Source: Sphingomonadaceae bacterium | GTDB taxonomy: Bacteria; Pseudomonadota; Alphaproteobacteria; Sphingomonadales; Sphingomonadaceae | Assembly: GCA_004282995.1 (NCBI GenBank) | Contig: SHLU01000130.1 | Coordinates: 1 to 6,828, forward strand | Length of the DNA stretch: 6,828 nucleotides | Direction: 5' to 3' | Shown here: in pieces, positions 6,122 through 6,828 of the stretch | Layout: each line of letters opens with the position of its first letter | How positions within the stretch are numbered: position 1 is the first letter of the stretch | The notes under the pieces: model-generated | What the model was told of the DNA's origin: nothing | Database searches by the model: none | What the model saw: the letters and a program-made list of their open reading frames with translations, nothing else | Program-made: the position numbers and the translations under genes

Positions 6122-6589
6122 TCACGGGTAGGATGCGAAAACGCGCTGCCCGCCTGAGCCGAAGGCGATGACATCATACGGCTGCACCCGGTCCCCGGCT
6201 TCCATTCCGGGCGAGCCAAGCGGCATTCCGGGCACAGCCAGGCCTGCCACGCCTTCGGGGCTTTCGCGTAATAGTTTCGCGATGGCATCGGCGGGCACGT
6301 GGCCTTCGATGATATAGCCATCGACTTCCATCGTGTGGCACGACCACAGATCCTGCGACACACCCCTGGCTGTCTTGAGCGCAGCCATGTCGTCGGTGTC
6401 GACCGAGGCGACCTCTGCTTCGAGTCCGTGTTCTACGTGACCGGCCCAATTGAGACAGCAGCCGCACCCTGCGTCGCGGAACATGGTGTAGGTCGCGGCC
6501 TGGGCCGCATTCGAGCAGGCTGCAATGGCGAGGAGGAGCGAGGCCGCCAGCGAACGGCGTAGCGGTCTCGAATCTTTCATGAGGTTCAT
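6122..6589 (-). CDS. DUF411 exported metal-binding protein
   Basis: This 155-aa protein has a signal sequence (basic RPLRR then a hydrophobic stretch 14-24). It could be cut either as a lipoprotein before C25 (IAAC, an imperfect lipobox) or by signal peptidase I after AQA (29-31). The mature part carries the DUF411 hallmarks: DAGCGCCLNWAGH (39-51), SCHTMEVDGYIIEGHVPA (83-100) and GLAVPGMPLGSPGME near the C-terminus. Cysteines 42, 44, 45 and 84 with H51, H85 and H97 form a likely thiol/His metal site. DUF411 proteins commonly sit in copper-resistance operons; Cu binding here is inferred. Start 6589 overlaps the upstream gene's stop (ATGA, 6586-6589), with AAAGG about 9 nt upstream. ATG 6580 is a minor alternative. 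Confidence 0.9.
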   Translation of the reverse strand: MNLMKDSRPLRRSLAASLLLAIAACSNAAQAATYTMFRDAGCGCCLNWAGHVEHGLEAEVASVDTDDMAALKTARGVSQDLWSCHTMEVDGYIIEGHVPADAIAKLLRESPEGVAGLAVPGMPLGSPGMEAGDRVQPYDVIAFGSGGQRVFASYP

Positions 6590-6828
6590 TGAGCATTGCC
6601 TTTCTTGATGCCGCGCCAGAGAGAAATGGTTCCGGTCGCGGTATGGATACGATCGAGCAATTCGGCGTCCGCGAAAATCTCGGCGAGCAATTTCTCGACG
6701 GCTCCGTCGGCGCTCGGCTGGGTGTCCTTCACGCCGTCGAGAAGCTGAACGCTCGAACGGAACAGCGCGCGCATGAGTGGAGCATCCTGCCGCATATAGT
6801 CGGCAATCAGCGCCATGCCCCCGGGGGC
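6586..6828 (-). CDS. Hypothetical protein, possibly continuing past the right edge
   Basis: The frame gives a 76-aa protein if started at ATG 6816, but the four codons between that ATG and the edge contain no stop. The only G-rich tract abuts the ATG too closely to be a Shine-Dalgarno, so this may be the C-terminal part of a longer gene. The sequence is mostly helical and soluble, with no signal peptide or membrane segment (for example AVEKLLAEIFADAELLDRI, residues 39-57, looks amphipathic), and it ends in a basic tail. I do not recognise the family. Coding status is supported by the ATGA overlap with the DUF411 gene, which implies translational coupling. Confidence 0.6.
   Translation of the reverse strand, partial: APGGMALIADYMRQDAPLMRALFRSSVQLLDGVKDTQPSADGAVEKLLAEIFADAELLDRIHTATGTISLWRGIKKGNAQ

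Noticed and set aside
5674..6363. 229-codon minus-strand open frame across the DUF5676 and DUF411 genes
   Set aside because: It overlaps two recognised genes out of frame and has no domain signature.

Overview
The window reads as one long block of genes, all on the minus strand, so transcription runs from the right edge (6828) to the left edge (1). Base composition is GC-rich and the proteins have an alphaproteobacterial flavour, most like the sphingomonad/erythrobacter group. That assignment is an impression from the sequence, not a search result. There is no rRNA, tRNA, CRISPR array, transposase or recombinase. The long plus-strand open frames are antisense shadows typical of GC-rich DNA.

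Right part (5802-6816): a short unrecognised gene that touches the right edge overlaps a DUF411 protein gene by ATGA. The DUF411 product is exported and carries a Cys-rich GCGCC motif. A DUF5676-type small membrane protein follows. The last two families are often found in copper and heavy-metal resistance clusters. A 212-bp gap with an 8-bp inverted repeat separates them from the next gene.

Middle (1956-5589): an APC-superfamily permease with a TTG start comes first. A tightly packed four-gene module follows: a glutaredoxin fused to a MauE/DoxX-like membrane domain, a small K+-channel-like pore protein, a Met-rich three-helix membrane protein with a periplasmic DUF305 domain, and a lipoprotein. 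Every junction inside this module is a 4-nt ATGA overlap, which suggests translational coupling and a shared function.

Left part (1-1863): after an 11-bp perfect hairpin comes an atypical NAD(P)-binding SDR protein. After a 72-bp gap holding a TGTAAC-N10-GTTACA inverted repeat comes an MBL-fold/rhodanese protein of the persulfide-dioxygenase type, cut off by the window edge.

Taken together, the genes suggest an envelope metal/thiol stress island. Candidate metal-binding proteins (DUF411, DUF305) and small membrane proteins sit beside thiol and persulfide chemistry (glutaredoxin, persulfide dioxygenase-like enzyme, rhodanese), an amino-acid-type permease and a possible ion channel. No efflux ATPase, RND pump, multicopper oxidase or regulator lies inside the window, so the metal link is inference from family context.
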